This document shows, piece after piece, positions 1 through 10,850 of a DNA stretch of 64,000 bases. The stretch lies in contig CM043959.1 of assembly GCA_014529385.2 (NCBI GenBank), positions 87,304,529 through 87,368,528 on the forward strand, written 5' to 3'. Made by a program: the position numbers and the translations under genes. The notes below the pieces were generated by a model. That model worked only from the letters and a program-made list of their open reading frames with translations. It was not told where the DNA came from and searched no databases. Position 1 is the stretch's first letter; every line of letters begins with the position of its first letter. This DNA comes from Adiantum capillus-veneris (Eukaryota > Streptophyta > Polypodiopsida > Polypodiales > Pteridaceae).

Positions 1-1390
1 TTGGGTGCATCACGATGAATCATGAATTTCTTCTTTGGTCAGTAATTGGACAATATTAAAAATTGATTTTAATACATATGAACCAGGCCTTATTTTTCCT
101 TTTGTACTATAAAAAAAAACCAAAAGATTTTATTTGATTCTTTACCTCTTGTAGAGAGAAGAATGGCTTGCACAAAGAACACAACGAAGGTCACATACAC
201 AGAGAAGTCCGCCCGCAAGCGACGGGGACCGCAAAGCTTAACGAAGAGGAAGGGAACAGAGAAGGGAAAGTAGAAGGGGTTCACAAGAAATTTTGGGCCA
301 TGGAAGGGCTTGAAATGGCTTAAATCCAACACTAAATCATGCAAAATACTGGAGAAGCCCGAACGTGGCATGGACAAGGTGCTAAGAGGGTGGAATGATG
401 AAGATGATTAATCTCAAATGCAAACTGAACGGGATGACACAAGCCATCAACGAACATATGAGAAGCAATAAGATGATGAGGGCATGCGAAGCGCGGATGT
501 AAATGTGGCTCCATGGGAGAATGATGAAATCCCAACCATTACAAGTGGTAAAACATTGCTCATACCACCGAGGCCCATCCCAAGTGATGAGGAGGACTTG
601 GATCATAATGAGAACCCTGCACATGCTCCAGAGGAACCTGTTCATGTCTATCAAAATAAGTCGAGTGGTTTCTATAAATATTACAAGCAAGCCACAACCC
701 GACGAGCACCCGCAATGGTTGTTCCGACACCAATGAAGAGAGCACAACGAGTAAGCAAGCAATGCAAGGTGTTTGTTGACATATGATACTATCAAAAGAC
801 AACGGCATTGCTAATACACAAAGCCTCTTTTGCCAAAACTTGTAGAGAAATAATTCAAAGCTACAAGATGGACATGCGGATGCAAGCAGTGGATTTTGAA
901 GCAATACAAGAAGTCGTGGTCTCTTTTAAGACACTAATCTTTGTGCAACCTATGCCATGCTCTCATGTCATTTTGCTGTACAGACTTCCACCCATGTTCA
1001 GCCTCGGGTTCTTGCTTACACCCATGCACAAAACCACACGATTGATACGCAGAATAGCCACCTTAGCATACCTTGAGACAAAAATGGAAAGTCGCATGCA
1101 CGCTTACAACATCCATCCTTGGAGCTCCCATGCATCCATTAACTATTCAAAGACGCTTGCAATATCCATCCTTGGAACTCACATACATCCATTAGCTGTT
1201 CACAAACCCTTACAATGTGCAGTGTGCCATGAACGAAGCAAGGATGTAATAACTAGAACAATCACCTCCACATTATACCTCAAGGAAAGGCTTCAAGTAG
1301 CTAGCTTACATTGGCACAGGGAATCATTGAATCATTCACAAGAAGTTTTGGACAAATTCTCACAATAATTCCCACATTGTGACTTACCTC
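1..1390. other. Unassigned sequence
   Basis: I recognise no gene here. The longest open stretches are about 100 codons on + (484-786) and 186 codons on + (808-1368). Neither shows a family motif, a zinc finger, a membrane pattern or a credible start context. Both could be chance or remains of an old transposon. No terminal repeats were found. Confidence 0.5.
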
Positions 1391-1526
1391 AACATCATGA
1401 GTTTCGGTGAGGGAGGCACCGCATACCTATCTAGGTACGATTGGGGGCAGGGGCCGTTGGCCCGGTGGGGGGGCCGGTGGTCCCCTGCCGGTATGGGGTG
1501 CCTCTCGAGCAGAAGCTCATGATGTT
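1391..1526. repeat. 136-bp GC-rich hairpin (inverted repeat)
   Basis: The ends AACATCATGAG (1391) and CTCATGATGTT (to 1526) are perfect inverted repeats. The arms continue imperfectly inward for about 37 bp, through GGAGGCACC / GGTGCCTC and CATACC / GGTATG. The middle is very G/C-rich and pairs again (GGCAGGGG with CCCCTGCC). No clear target-site duplication flanks it. It could be a tiny foldback element or MITE. If transcribed, it would form a long hairpin RNA. Confidence 0.6.
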
Positions 1527-2854
1527 ATGCATTGTACGAAAAACACTGGAAAAGACTTAGTTTTCCTACATGAGAAAATTTATAAATCTTCTTGTGATTG
1601 TAGTGCATAAGACGACTGAAACATGTGAAAATCAGCTATGCTACCTTTGCATGTACATGTACCAAATTGGCCAGACTGGTGGGTGAACTTTCCAAAGTGT
1701 TTATTAGCTTCCTGAAGAAGATGAAGAAGATAGGCATAGCTACGTCGTGGGTTGCAGCTCCAAGAGCTCCCGGCAACGTAAGGAACAAATCCAAATTGTT
1801 TGCAGAACTAAAGAGATTGTAGAATGAAATACTTCAAAGTTACAGCATTTCCATTTGTGCCATTCTCTTGCTTCAAGTTAAATCATTGAAATACTGAGTG
1901 AAGTCTTATATAGCTATAGAAAGTGCCATGCTTCCTAAAGCAATGATCGTTGACAAACTTTACTTCTTTTGTGCAAACAAGGCTTCAAATTACTACAATA
2001 TTCAAGTAAAAAATCAATCTGCATTGTTGGGTCAAGTGCAATGACCATTCTTTTTTAGCTAGTCAATAATTTTCTCTTCTCCGAAATTTTAAAAAAAAAG
2101 AATCTTTAGTTAAGGCCAAAAAAAATACTCAACGGTCGGCCAAAAAGGATAACACTATAGCCAAAGCACTTTGCAAAGGCCAAAAACCCAATCATAACAT
2201 ATAGTGTTTTTTTTCTAAGTGCTAAAAATTAGAGCTCTAAATTTTTACTAATTTTTCATTAGCAAAACGATAAAGGCCCTTGGCCTTTAGGTAGGTCAGA
2301 AAGAAGTTTAGCCTCAATAATAGGCAGAGAGCATCATTTTAAGAGGGATCCCCCATAGACCCCATAATGGTCTTCCCATTGCATGGCCCTAAATTACTTT
2401 TGAGTTGGGTGAGGTGTCCTAGAACCCCAATAATAACTAGTTAAAGAGGCCATCACCTTCAATCTATATTTCAAATTCAAATTACTTACTTACTATAGCC
2501 TGTAGTAGACGGGCCTTTTTTATATGAGGAGTGCTTGAGGCACCCACCACCTAAAATGTAGCGGTTGCCTCAAGTCACCTTCACATTTTTCTCTGGAAGG
2601 TGATGGGGAGTAGGGGGTACCAGCTAATTTCCAATGCTTTAATAGTGAGAATCTTGAGATGAAGCCCCAAGAAATTCACAAGAGGGTGAGAAGGGGGGGG
2701 AAACAGGCCACGTGGCGGACATGGTTTTGACGATTTTCAAGAGAGAAGGGAGGGAGTTAGGCCACGTGGAGGGCATGGTTTTGGCTTCCCATAGTTCCAA
2801 TTTGGTATATATATATCTCTCTCCCTCCCTCCCTCCCTCTAGTGCACTTAAGAG

Positions 2855-2855
<1 letters not shown>
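1527..2855. other. Unassigned AT-rich sequence
   Basis: No coding pattern was recognised. The stretch 2080-2300 is AT-rich with short repeated GGCCAAAAA words. There is a CT-rich tract with a TATATATAT run just before 2820. Confidence 0.4.
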
Positions 2856-2952
<97 letters not shown>

Positions 2953-2962
2953 CGTGTGGTGT
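2856..2962. repeat. (CT)n-(TG)n compound microsatellite
   Basis: About 43 uninterrupted CT units (2856-2941) pass directly into a TG-rich tract. Ser-Leu repeat reading frames across this tract are artefacts of the dinucleotide repeat. Confidence 0.97.
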
Positions 2963-3522
2963 GTATGTGTGCGTGCGCGAGCGTGTGATGCGCGTAAAAC
3001 TAGCATGGGAGAGGCATCTCTCTCTCTTTCTTTCTCTGTGTCGCAAATGTCGGCCTCCGTTGTTCTCCTCTACTTCTAAAGCATCAACCGCAGTCGCACT
3101 ATCTGCTGCATCTCGTTTATCTTCTCCATGCTTGATTTGCACACAGAGCGGCAGCAAATCCACACACTATATGTTGCACCTTGTTCATCTTCTCCATGCT
3201 TGATTTGCACACACAGCTATAGCAAATTCGTTGGAATATCTCGTACAAAATTCGAAGCATTCAGAGCAAGGGGATTAAGGAGTTGAGAGGATATGGGCAC
3301 CCGTGGAAGAGTTGCAGCAGGTGGTGGCAATTGGGAAGCGGTAGAGGAAATCAAGGTGAAGAGGAGGGTGTGCCTCATGACCGATTGACACCCCACTTTT
3401 CAAGTGGGATCTATGGTTCTCAAGAGTTGGGAATGGGAAGATTGGTTCTCCTCGGTTCGATCCCGGATGTAATCCAAAGTGAGCACCAGCTGAACTCCAT
3501 TAAAGAAAACTTTTAGTGAACT
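2963..3522. other. Unassigned sequence between microsatellite and solo LTR
   Basis: No gene was recognised. There is an isolated GGTTCGATCCC word near 3454 that resembles a tRNA B box. No matching A box or cloverleaf is visible around it. Confidence 0.4.
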
Positions 3523-4023
3523 TATGGTGTAACAAAGTGATGATGCAACATGACCAATTAGAAGAGAAATGGCCGAGTGGACGAGAGAAACTAAACGGAC
3601 TAACTTGAAAAACTTATAAAAGCACCGATCGTGGGGCCCGTGTAAGTATGGAGCCTAATTTACCCCTTGTAATTTTTGTATTAAAAAACGCACATTTGTA
3701 AGGCCCTCGTTATGAGAAGAAGCCATCGTGTGTGAAGAAAAGTCACTTGCCGAAATCTCGAGCTTTGCTCAAGACTGGCTTCGTCGGAATATTCTTTTTT
3801 GCCAGAATATTATGGTCGGACGTCGACCGAAAAGTGGTCGAAAACCAATTGGTCAGTTAGCCGGTTGGCAGATAGGTAGTCAATGGCCGATGGCCGGTGA
3901 TTGATTTCATATCGGACTTGTATTCTCAAGGGTGATCACGCATGGGAGAATTCAACTCGGACTTGTCTACACTAGGGCGGCTACACGTGGCTGTCTTTCA
4001 TGAGAGAAGGCAACCCTTTTGGC

Positions 4024-4034
4024 CTATAAAAAGA
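4024..4034 (+). promoter_or_regulatory. TATA box of copia A 5' LTR
   Basis: TATAAAAAGAG sits between GGCC and GGCC arms that could form a short stem. The same motif (TATAAAAGGAGG) is at the same place in the 3' LTR near 8726, as expected for the element's own promoter. Confidence 0.6.
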
Positions 4035-4256
4035 GGCCTTTTCTACACACAAAAACGGATTTTGAAGGGGTGAAGCATTGATGCATTGTGAAGTCGATGC
4101 AACAAGGTGAACGTGAGGTGGTGAGAGTGAAGCAAAACGGGAGCTCCAAAAGGATATAACCCCTTTGTAATCTACTCTCTGTTTTGAAGTACTAAAGCCA
4201 TTGAGTGGCTATTTTTTCGTGGACGTAACGCACATTGGGTGAACCACGTATATTGT

Positions 4257-4257
<1 letters not shown>

Positions 4258-4329
<72 letters not shown>
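4258..4329. repeat. (CT)36 microsatellite inside copia LTR
   Basis: Uninterrupted CT tract within the 5' LTR. The same position in the 3' LTR (8954-8998) has a shorter tract, so the repeat changed length after insertion. Confidence 0.97.
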
Positions 4330-4330
<1 letters not shown>

Positions 4331-4412
4331 ATCTCTCATGTGTGAAAATTATCTCTCTCCATTAAGTAAACTTCCTTAATATCTACTTAGCTACGTCTTA
4401 TTTCCTAACAAC

Positions 4413-4424
4413 TAATATCAGAGC
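4413..4424 (+). promoter_or_regulatory. Primer-binding site of copia A (Met tRNA type)
   Basis: TAATATCAGAGC lies just after the 5' LTR. It differs from the usual plant initiator-Met site TGGTATCAGAGC only by GG to AA. Confidence 0.75.
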
Positions 4425-4483
4425 AAGGTTTTCTCGTAGCTAAAGTTTCTTAAAGAAAAGATTCCTTGAATTGAGTGGGAGTA

Positions 4484-5220
4484 ATGGCAAAGGAAGGGAA
4501 GCTCAAGATCGAGAAGTTCAACAGTAAGAACTATCAACACTGGAAGATGCAAATTGAAAACTATCTCTACCAAAAAGATATCTATTTGCCACTAGGCGGT
4601 CTTGAAAAGAAGTCCGCAACGATGGCAGAAAAGCATGGATTGTCCTTGGACGAAAGGCACTGGGAACAATCCGGTTAAGCTTGGCGTCAACAATGGCCTT
4701 CAACATTTCGGAGATGAAGACTAGGAGGACTTGATGAAGTCACTTGACAGCCTCTACGAGATACCATCGGTATCCAATAAGGTATTTCTTATGAAGCGCT
4801 TGTTCAATCTAAAGATGACAGAGAATGGTTCAGTTGCAGAACACCTAAATGAATTTAACACCAACATAAGTCAACTTCGATTGGTGAAAGTCAATTTTGA
4901 TGACAAAGTGCGAGCTCTCCTTATACTATCATCTCTACCATATAGTTGGGACAGCCTTGTGCTACTTGTAAGTAACTCTATCTTTGGCACAAATACTCTT
5001 AAGTTTGATAATGTTGTGGGTGTTCTCCTAAGCGAGTAAATGCAAAGGAGAAGCACATGTGAATCATCAAGTGAAAACAAGAGAAAGACCTAAGGAGAAA
5101 TTCAAAAACCAAAAGGGTCGTGATCGCTCAAGACGGAGCAACTCATGTACAAAGTCAGTTCTTGAATGTTGAAATTGCTGCAAGAAGGGACACGTCAAGA
5201 AGAATTGATGGTTTAAGAAG
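4484..5220 (+). pseudogene. Copia A gag remnant
   Basis: The likely start is the ATG at 4484 (MAKEGKLKIEKFNSKNY), typical of copia gag proteins that open with a K-F-x-G/S-x-N-Y segment. The frame ends at a stop near 4676 and resumes in another frame at 4731, with the usual LMKRLFNLKM and SLPYSWDSL gag segments. A CCHC knuckle follows (CNCCKKGH near 5170-5200) but stops flank it. The gene is broken and cannot make capsid protein. Confidence 0.85.
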
Positions 5221-5316
5221 AAGACAGAGTCGGAGCCTCAAAACAAGAAACCAACATCAGAGGCCCATGAGGCAGGTAAAGTACAGCAAAATGCTCTAAT
5301 TCTCTCATTTGACAAT

Positions 5317-5598
5317 GTGTCTAATTTTTTGATAGTAGATTTTGGAGCTTCATTCCATGCGACAACGCACAAGCAACATTTCCAAGATTACACCAAAGAT
5401 AATTTTTGGTATGTATACTTGGGAGATAATGAAGCTTGTGAGATTGTCGATAAAGGTACATTTTGTGTCAAAATTGCTAACAAAAATGAATGGAAGCTTA
5501 GAGATGTTAGGCATGTTCCTTCTCTTTGCAAGAATTTAATCTCTACAGGGATGAAGGCCACAACATTGCATTCGGAAACAAACATTGGAAGATCTTAA
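5317..5598 (+). pseudogene. Copia A protease remnant
   Basis: Aspartic-protease segment with the active-site region reading V-D-F-G-A-S-F-H. The family normally has D-S/T-G-A, so the residue after the catalytic Asp is Phe. The downstream W-K/L-R-D-V-R-x-V-P-x-L segment is also typical. A frame break follows near 5560, where the sequence continues in a different frame. Confidence 0.82.
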
Positions 5599-5679
5599 AG
5601 GGATCTTTGGTGCTTGCCAAAGGAGAAAAAGTTGGTATTGTCAGTACAAAACCTTCAACTTGTGCAACAACTACAGAAG

Positions 5680-6600
5680 TTGACAGTGCAGTGTGGCACT
5701 ACCGGCTTGGATATATGAGTGTCAAATGAATGCAAATCCTTCAATCAAGGAAACTCCTACCAGGTTTGAAAGAAGTTGACTTAGAGTTCTGTGAAGATTG
5801 TGTTTATGGTAAACAAAAGAGAGTAAATTTTCTAAAAGGAAAAAATGAAAAGAAAAATAAAAAACTTGAATAGGTTCATTCTGACGTTTGGGGTCCTGCA
5901 AGTACACCTTCCCTTGGTGGCTCATTGTACTATGAAACATTCATAGACGATGCAACTAGGAAAACATGGGTTTATGTAATGAAGAATAAATCCAATGTGT
6001 TTCATATTTCAAAGGTAGAAAGACTTTGTACATAATGAAATACGTACCAGGTTAAATGCTTCAGATCCAACAATGGAGGCGAGTATTGCAACTAAGCTTT
6101 TGAAAGTTTTTGTGCTAGTAATGGCATTCGGAGGCAAAGGACAACCCCAAGAACACCTCAACAAAATGACATTTTTAAAAGAATGAATAGAACAATCATG
6201 GAGCGAGCACGAAGCATGCGACTACATGCAAGCTTACCGCTTGAGTTTTGGCGGAAGCAGTAAGTACGTATGTGTACTTGATCAACCGATCACCCTCAAC
6301 GACATTAGATAGGGAAGTTCCGGAAGAGACATGGACAGGTAAACCGGTGAATCATTCATTTATCAAAGTGCTTGGATGTGAGGCTTTAGGCTTTCATGCA
6401 CATAGACAGAAGCCTAAGGTCAAAACTAGATGCAAAGTCCAAAAAGTGTTTCTTTATTGACTATGGAGAAGCTGACTTTGGATATCGTCTATGGAATTGT
6501 GAAGATGGTAAAATCTTTAGAAGTAGAGATGTAATTTTGAATGAACAAAATATGTACAAAGATTACTTGGAAAGAAAACAAACAAAAGAAACATGTGATG
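5680..6600 (+). pseudogene. Copia A integrase remnant
   Basis: The GAG-pre-integrase H-x-R-L-G segment is near 5697, followed by C-x2-C-x-G-K-Q. The core has F-I-D-D-A-T-R near 5940. The usual R-S-D-N-G-G-E-Y reads R-S-N-N-G-G-E-Y near 6065, so the second catalytic Asp has become Asn. The C-terminal part (6396-6600) has the copia G-Y-R-L-W and R-S-R-D-V segments. Stops break it in several places. Confidence 0.83.
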
Positions 6601-6779
6601 AGTACATGGAGCTTGAGGACAGTGAAGACTCAAGGAGTGCAAACGGAGACAATGTACAACAACGTCAACCAAATGAGGAGCCTCAACCTATTCCCCGAAG
6701 ATCCACAAAAGCAAGTAGACCTTCAGAAAGGTTTGTTCCTTCCTTCAACCATCTCTTGGTCTCAGATTCTTGAGAGCCG

Positions 6780-7796
6780 GAATCATATGAAGAAGCTATG
6801 CAATATGAATCCAAAGAAGAATGGATAAAGAGCATGCAAGTGGAGATGGACTCATTACATCACAACCAAACATGGGATTTGGTTGAGTTGCCTAAAGTTA
6901 AGGGGGCACCGCAGAACAAATGGGTGTATAAGTTGAAGGAAGAAGAAGGTGGCAAGAAAAGGTACAAGTCCAGGCTTGTGGTAAAAGGGTTTTCTCAAAA
7001 GAAAGGTATTGAGTGTTGTCAAAATGAACTCAATTACCCTTGTCTTAAGCTTTGTGGCAACTCATAATTTGAATCTTGAGCAAATGGATGTAAATGCGAC
7101 ATTCCCTCACGTTGACTTAGAGGAGAAAATTTACATGCTTCAAACCAAAGGGATATGAAGTAAAAGGTGATAGAAAATGGTTTGCAGATTAAAGAAGAGT
7201 TTGTATGTTTAAAGCAAGCATCAAGACAATGGTACTTGAAGTTCAATCGATGGATGTTGGATCATGGGTTCAAAAGATGCAATTCAGAGCACTGTGTCTA
7301 CACAAAGAATTTGGGAGATAGGAAGTTCAGCATCCTAATGTTGTATATTGATGAGATGTTGATTGCAAGTATTAACATGCAGGACATCAAAGACTTAAAA
7401 GAGGAGCTTTCTAAATCTTTTTCAATTAAATATTTGGGTGTTGCAAAGAGGATACTCAATATGAAGATATCAAGAGACATGGCGAAGAACACAATAAAAC
7501 TATCTCAAGAGGATTACGTCAAGAAGGTACTACAAAGGTTTGCAATGCAAGATGAAAAATCTGTTTCTACACCTTTGTCTAGTCACTTTAAACTAACCAA
7601 AGATATGTGTCTAAAGACACAAGAAGAGATAGCCTATAGCCTATATGTCCAAAGTTCCATATGTTGCAGCAGTAAGCTCTCTAATGTATACTATAGTCTG
7701 GACAAGGACAGACATTATACATGCAGTGGGAGGAGTAGGTTCATGGTTAACCCACGTAAAGAGCATTGGCAAGCTGTGAAGTGGATACTTAAGTAA
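6780..7796 (+). pseudogene. Copia A reverse transcriptase remnant
   Basis: N-terminal copia RT segments are visible (W-x-L-V-E-L-P, N-K-W-V-Y-K-L-K, K-S-R-L-V-V-K-G). The catalytic box reads Y-I-D-E-M-L near 7340 where the family has Y-V-D-D-M-L. Frame breaks near 7025, 7160 and 7640 separate the blocks. The changed second Asp alone should abolish polymerase activity. Confidence 0.85.
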
Positions 7797-7811
7797 CTAA
7801 AGGGGACAACC

Positions 7812-8093
7812 ATGAATGCTTTGTATTTTGGAGGCACTAACATTTTCTTGCAAGGGTATGCTGATGCAGATATGGCAGGTGACAAAGACACTCGACGGAG
7901 CACTACTAGCTACATCTTCATAATTGAAAGCATAGCAGTAAGTTGGGCTTCAAAGCTGCAGAAAGTGGTCTCACTTTCTACCACGGAAGCAGAATATGTA
8001 GTAATGACGGAGGCAAACAAAAGAGATTTTGTGGCTTCACAGATTCTTGGAGAAGCTTGGATACAAGCAAGACAATTGTGTCTTGTACAGTGA
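7812..8093 (+). pseudogene. Copia A RNase H remnant
   Basis: Shows the copia RNase H signature G-Y-A-D-A-D-x-A-G-D, followed by R-R-S-T-T-S-Y-I-F and S-L-S-T-T-E-A-E-Y. The end is frame-shifted, and the K-H-I-H-V-R-Y-H-like tail appears in another frame near 8140. It lies before the 3' polypurine tract, as expected. Confidence 0.85.
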
Positions 8094-8355
8094 CAAACAA
8101 TCATTTATATTGCCAAGAATTCAGCCTTTCACTCAAGGACAAAGCACATTCATGTGAGATATCACTTCATACGTACTCTTTTGAAAGAGGGACAACTAAA
8201 GCTAGGAAAGGTGCATACAAGTAAAAATTGTGCAGACATGTTTACAAAGGTAGTCAACAACGAGAAGTTGAGCTTTTGCTCATCTTCAATCGACATTCAA
8301 GGATAAGAAGCCAGGATGAAAAGCAGTCACAGGTTTCGTTTGGAGATAACTCTCC

Positions 8356-8366
8356 AAGTGAGAGAT
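8356..8366 (+). promoter_or_regulatory. Polypurine tract of copia A
   Basis: AAGTGAGAGAT immediately precedes the TG of the 3' LTR. It resembles the common copia tract AAGTGGGAGATTG. Confidence 0.7.
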
Positions 8367-8952
8367 TGTTAAGTATGGAACCTGATTTATCCCTCGTAAT
8401 TTTTTTGTATTAAAAACGCACATTTATAAGGCCCCCGTTATGAGGAGAAGCCATCGTGCGTGAAGAAAAATCACTCACCAAAAACCCAAAATTTCCACAA
8501 CCAGTTTCGAGCTTTGTAGAAATATTCCTTTGCCAGAATATTATGGTTGGACAGTGATCAAAAAACGGCGAGTCGGTTGGCCGGTAGTCGATGGTCGATT
8601 TCAATCGGATTTGTCTTCTCAAGGACGGCCACAAATGGGCACATGAGAGAATTCAACTCGGACTTGTCTACACAAGGGCGGCTACACATGACTGTCTCTC
8701 ATGAGAGAGGGCAGCCCTTTTGGCCTATAAAAGGAGGCCTTTTCTACACACAAAAACGGATTTTGAAGAGGTGAAGCATTTTTGAAGTTAATGCAATAAG
8801 GTGGATGTGAAGTGGTGAGAGTGAAGCAAAGAGAGAGCTCCAAAAGGACATAATCCTTTTGTAATCTACTTCGTGGTTTGCTATATTAAAGCCAATGAGT
8901 GGATGCTTTCCCGTGGTTGTAACCCACATTGGGTGAACCACGTATATTATGT

Positions 8953-9002
<50 letters not shown>

Positions 9003-9084
9003 AATCTCTCATGTGTGAAAATTATCTCTCTCCCATTAAGTAAACTACTCTAATATTTACTTAGCTACGTTCTATTTTCTAGCA
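8367..9084 (+). repeat. 3' LTR of copia element A
   Basis: Starts TGTTAAGTATGGAACC and ends CTAGCA. It is collinear with the 5' LTR with scattered changes. It contains TATAAAAGGAGG near 8726 and a (CT)n tract at 8954-8998. Confidence 0.92.
8954..8998. repeat. (CT)n microsatellite in copia 3' LTR
   Basis: A 45-bp CT tract at the position equivalent to the 72-bp tract in the 5' LTR. Confidence 0.95.
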
Positions 9085-9510
9085 GCCTGAAACCCTAAAA
9101 GACAGAAGCTTGAACCCTGAAAGAGATTTCCATAAAATGCGTTGACATGCTAACATGGCAAATTGTACGGATGCATATGTGGCAAGGCTATAACGGATTT
9201 TTGCAAATAAGGTTGTTTTTGCAAATCATGTTGGTTGCTTTTGGGAGTCTCCAACGCTAGCTTTTGAGAGCATATGCTTTTGGGGAAAAGTTCTTTTGAA
9301 CTAATTTCTTTTGGGGCTTTGCTTTTGGGCATCCCTTGTAGTGTTTATAAGAGCCCCTAGGCCTCACTCTACATAGCATATGGACACAGAGTCTGAGAGC
9401 AGAGGACCCTTGGGAGTTATACCTTGATGTGATCAATAATAAACAAATATCGAAAAGACGCCAGTCTTTGGGATCAGTATTTCTAGGCATGGAACTCCAT
9501 CGTGCCATGT

Positions 9511-9513
<3 letters not shown>

Positions 9514-9565
<52 letters not shown>
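9514..9565. repeat. (CT)26 microsatellite in the solo LTR
   Basis: The CT tract lies inside the solo gypsy LTR between the GGCATGGAACTCC block and the terminal GGAGTGTCCAAG block. The related LTRs at 23065 and 29309 have no such tract at this point. Confidence 0.95.
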
Positions 9566-9566
<1 letters not shown>

Positions 9567-9648
9567 GTAAAGTTCGGTGATTTTGAAGTTTATGCTCGTG
9601 TGTTGCTATTAATTTCTTGCTTGGAGTGTCCAAGCCTATAACATATGG

Positions 9649-9973
9649 TGAACACCATGTGAAGTCCATGTGAAGTCCTTATGAGCGTCTTGTGTTAGAT
9701 TTTGGGTGCTTTGAACCGTGTGGAGAGCTATGGATAGTGTAAAGAGCACGTAATCTCCTCATGTTTCACCGAATTCAAGTGGAGCATGTTTCCTTCTTCA
9801 AAACATCTCTCCAACAGTCTCTTCAAGTTGCCTATATTTTGGAAGAGCTTCCCTTTAATCAGTACGAGGTCTACTTTGACTATTTTTTATTTAATCCTTG
9901 TAATATTTTCTATGGATTTTTTTCGTTTTGAGGTTTTCCATTGGTAATTCAATCTGACATTACTAAAAAAAAA

Positions 9974-9974
<1 letters not shown>
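9649..9974. other. Unassigned sequence
   Basis: No coding or repeat structure was recognised between the solo LTR and the next microsatellite. Confidence 0.4.

Positions 9975-10057
<83 letters not shown>
9975..10057. repeat. (GT)22-(GA)20 compound microsatellite
   Basis: An uninterrupted GT tract (9975-10018) switches directly to GA (to 10057). Confidence 0.97.
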
Positions 10058-10062
<5 letters not shown>

Positions 10063-10157
10063 TCCTCAAGAAAGAAGTCCTTGTAGGTGCTACAAAATAT
10101 TTAGATACGACCTTTCTTGTTTTCCTTGGCTCCTATTACCTTCACGACAAGATGCTC

Positions 10158-10850
10158 GTTTTAATGGGTAGGGAAAGGTCATTCAGTGACTTACCTTTCC
10201 CATTAAAAACTAGGGAAAATTACCAAAATACCCTTCCAATTTGCCGAAATTCCCAAAATGCCCCTCGTATTTTCAAAATTCCCAAAATGCCCCTCGTATT
10301 CTCTCAGGATACGATATAGTCCAGAACTGTGCAAAACCGTTTAGCAGAATTAAAAAAAGCGAGGAGCAGAGCCAAAGTGCCGCACGAAGTCGAGCTGTTG
10401 CATGCAAATCGCAGGCTGAAGTGGCCCCTAATGCTTACTCGCCAACTCTGAGGCAACTAAAACGCAGGAACCCGCAAGCATTCTAAATCTATGTTAATTA
10501 TTGCTGACGAGACAGGTTCCAGCTTTGGCTCCTGCGTTTTGGTTGCCACAACACAAGCCACTGGCCAACGGATCTATGGGATAGGTGACAGGTTTCGTTG
10601 AGGGCGACAGGTTACAGAAACGATGCCAGCCTTGGGAATTTTCAAAAATTTTAAGGGTATTTTGGGAAATCTTAGGTGTATTTTGTGGGCAAATTGGGAA
10701 TTTTGAAAATACGAGGGGCATTTTGGGAATTTCATCAAATTAGAGGGGTATTTTGGTAATTTGCCCTAAAAACTACGACCCCATGGCCACCGGTGGGGAG
10801 CCGGAGCCAATGGCAGGAGCAGTGGAAAGGTCACTGAATGACCTTTCCCG
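10158..10850. mobile_element. Foldback / MITE-like inverted-repeat element
   Basis: Outer arms GGGAAAGGTCATTCAGTGA (10171-10189) and its complement (10831-10849) bound about 680 bp. Long inner arms repeat this symmetry: TACCAAAATACCC and CCCAAAATGCCCCTCGTATTTTC on the left mirror GAAAATACGAGGGGCATTTTGGG and GGGTATTTTGGTA on the right (about 10215-10300 against 10640-10770). A further pair is AAAACGCAGGA (near 10460) against TCCTGCGTTTT (near 10530). Each end also folds on itself (GGGAAAGGT / ACCTTTCCC). No coding region and no clear target-site duplication were found. Confidence 0.75.

Larger units (their letters stand above)
3641..4410 (+). repeat. 5' LTR of copia element A
   Basis: Starts TGTAAGTATGGAGCC and ends TTTCCTAACA. 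It aligns with the right LTR throughout: the GGCCTATAAAAAGAGGCC promoter region, the CACATTGGGTGAACCACGTA block, a CT tract and the terminal block. It contains a 72-bp (CT)n tract (4258-4329), longer than in the partner LTR. Confidence 0.92.
3641..9084 (+). mobile_element. Ty1/copia LTR retrotransposon (element A), decayed
   Basis: Two LTRs (3641-4410 and 8367-9084) flank a Met-type primer-binding site and a gag-protease-integrase-RT-RNase H series, which is the copia gene order. Flanking pentamers GCCCG (3636-3640) and GCCTG (9085-9089) look like a target-site duplication with one change. Coding regions carry many stops and frameshifts and several changed catalytic residues, so it cannot be autonomous. 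It sits inside the solo gypsy LTR and so is younger than that insertion. Confidence 0.93.
3528..9643 (+). mobile_element. Solo gypsy LTR (M), split by a copia element
   Basis: The outer ends match the LTRs of the gypsy elements at 23065 and 33584. The left end TGTAACAAAGTGATGATGC corresponds to TGTCACAAAGTGATGACGT at 23065. The right end CTTGGAGTGTCCAAGCCTATAACA corresponds to the common LTR terminus near 23747. The 5-bp duplication TATGG lies at 3523-3527 and again at 9644-9648. Without the copia element between 3641 and 9084 (plus its TSD), the LTR is about 670 bp. No internal gypsy sequence is attached, so this is a solo LTR, probably formed by LTR-LTR recombination and later hit by the copia insertion. 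Confidence 0.82.

Noticed and set aside
2639-3203. Long open frames of Ser-Leu or Arg-Glu repeats over CT/GA tracts (also near 9429, 9887, 13174, 52487, 55329, 56180, 61364)
   Set aside because: Dinucleotide repeats have no stop codons in any frame. The open frames come from the repeat and show no other coding evidence.
3440-3480. tRNA-like B box GGTTCGATCCC
   Set aside because: No A box, anticodon stem or cloverleaf can be placed around it. A single B-box word is weak evidence for a tRNA or SINE.
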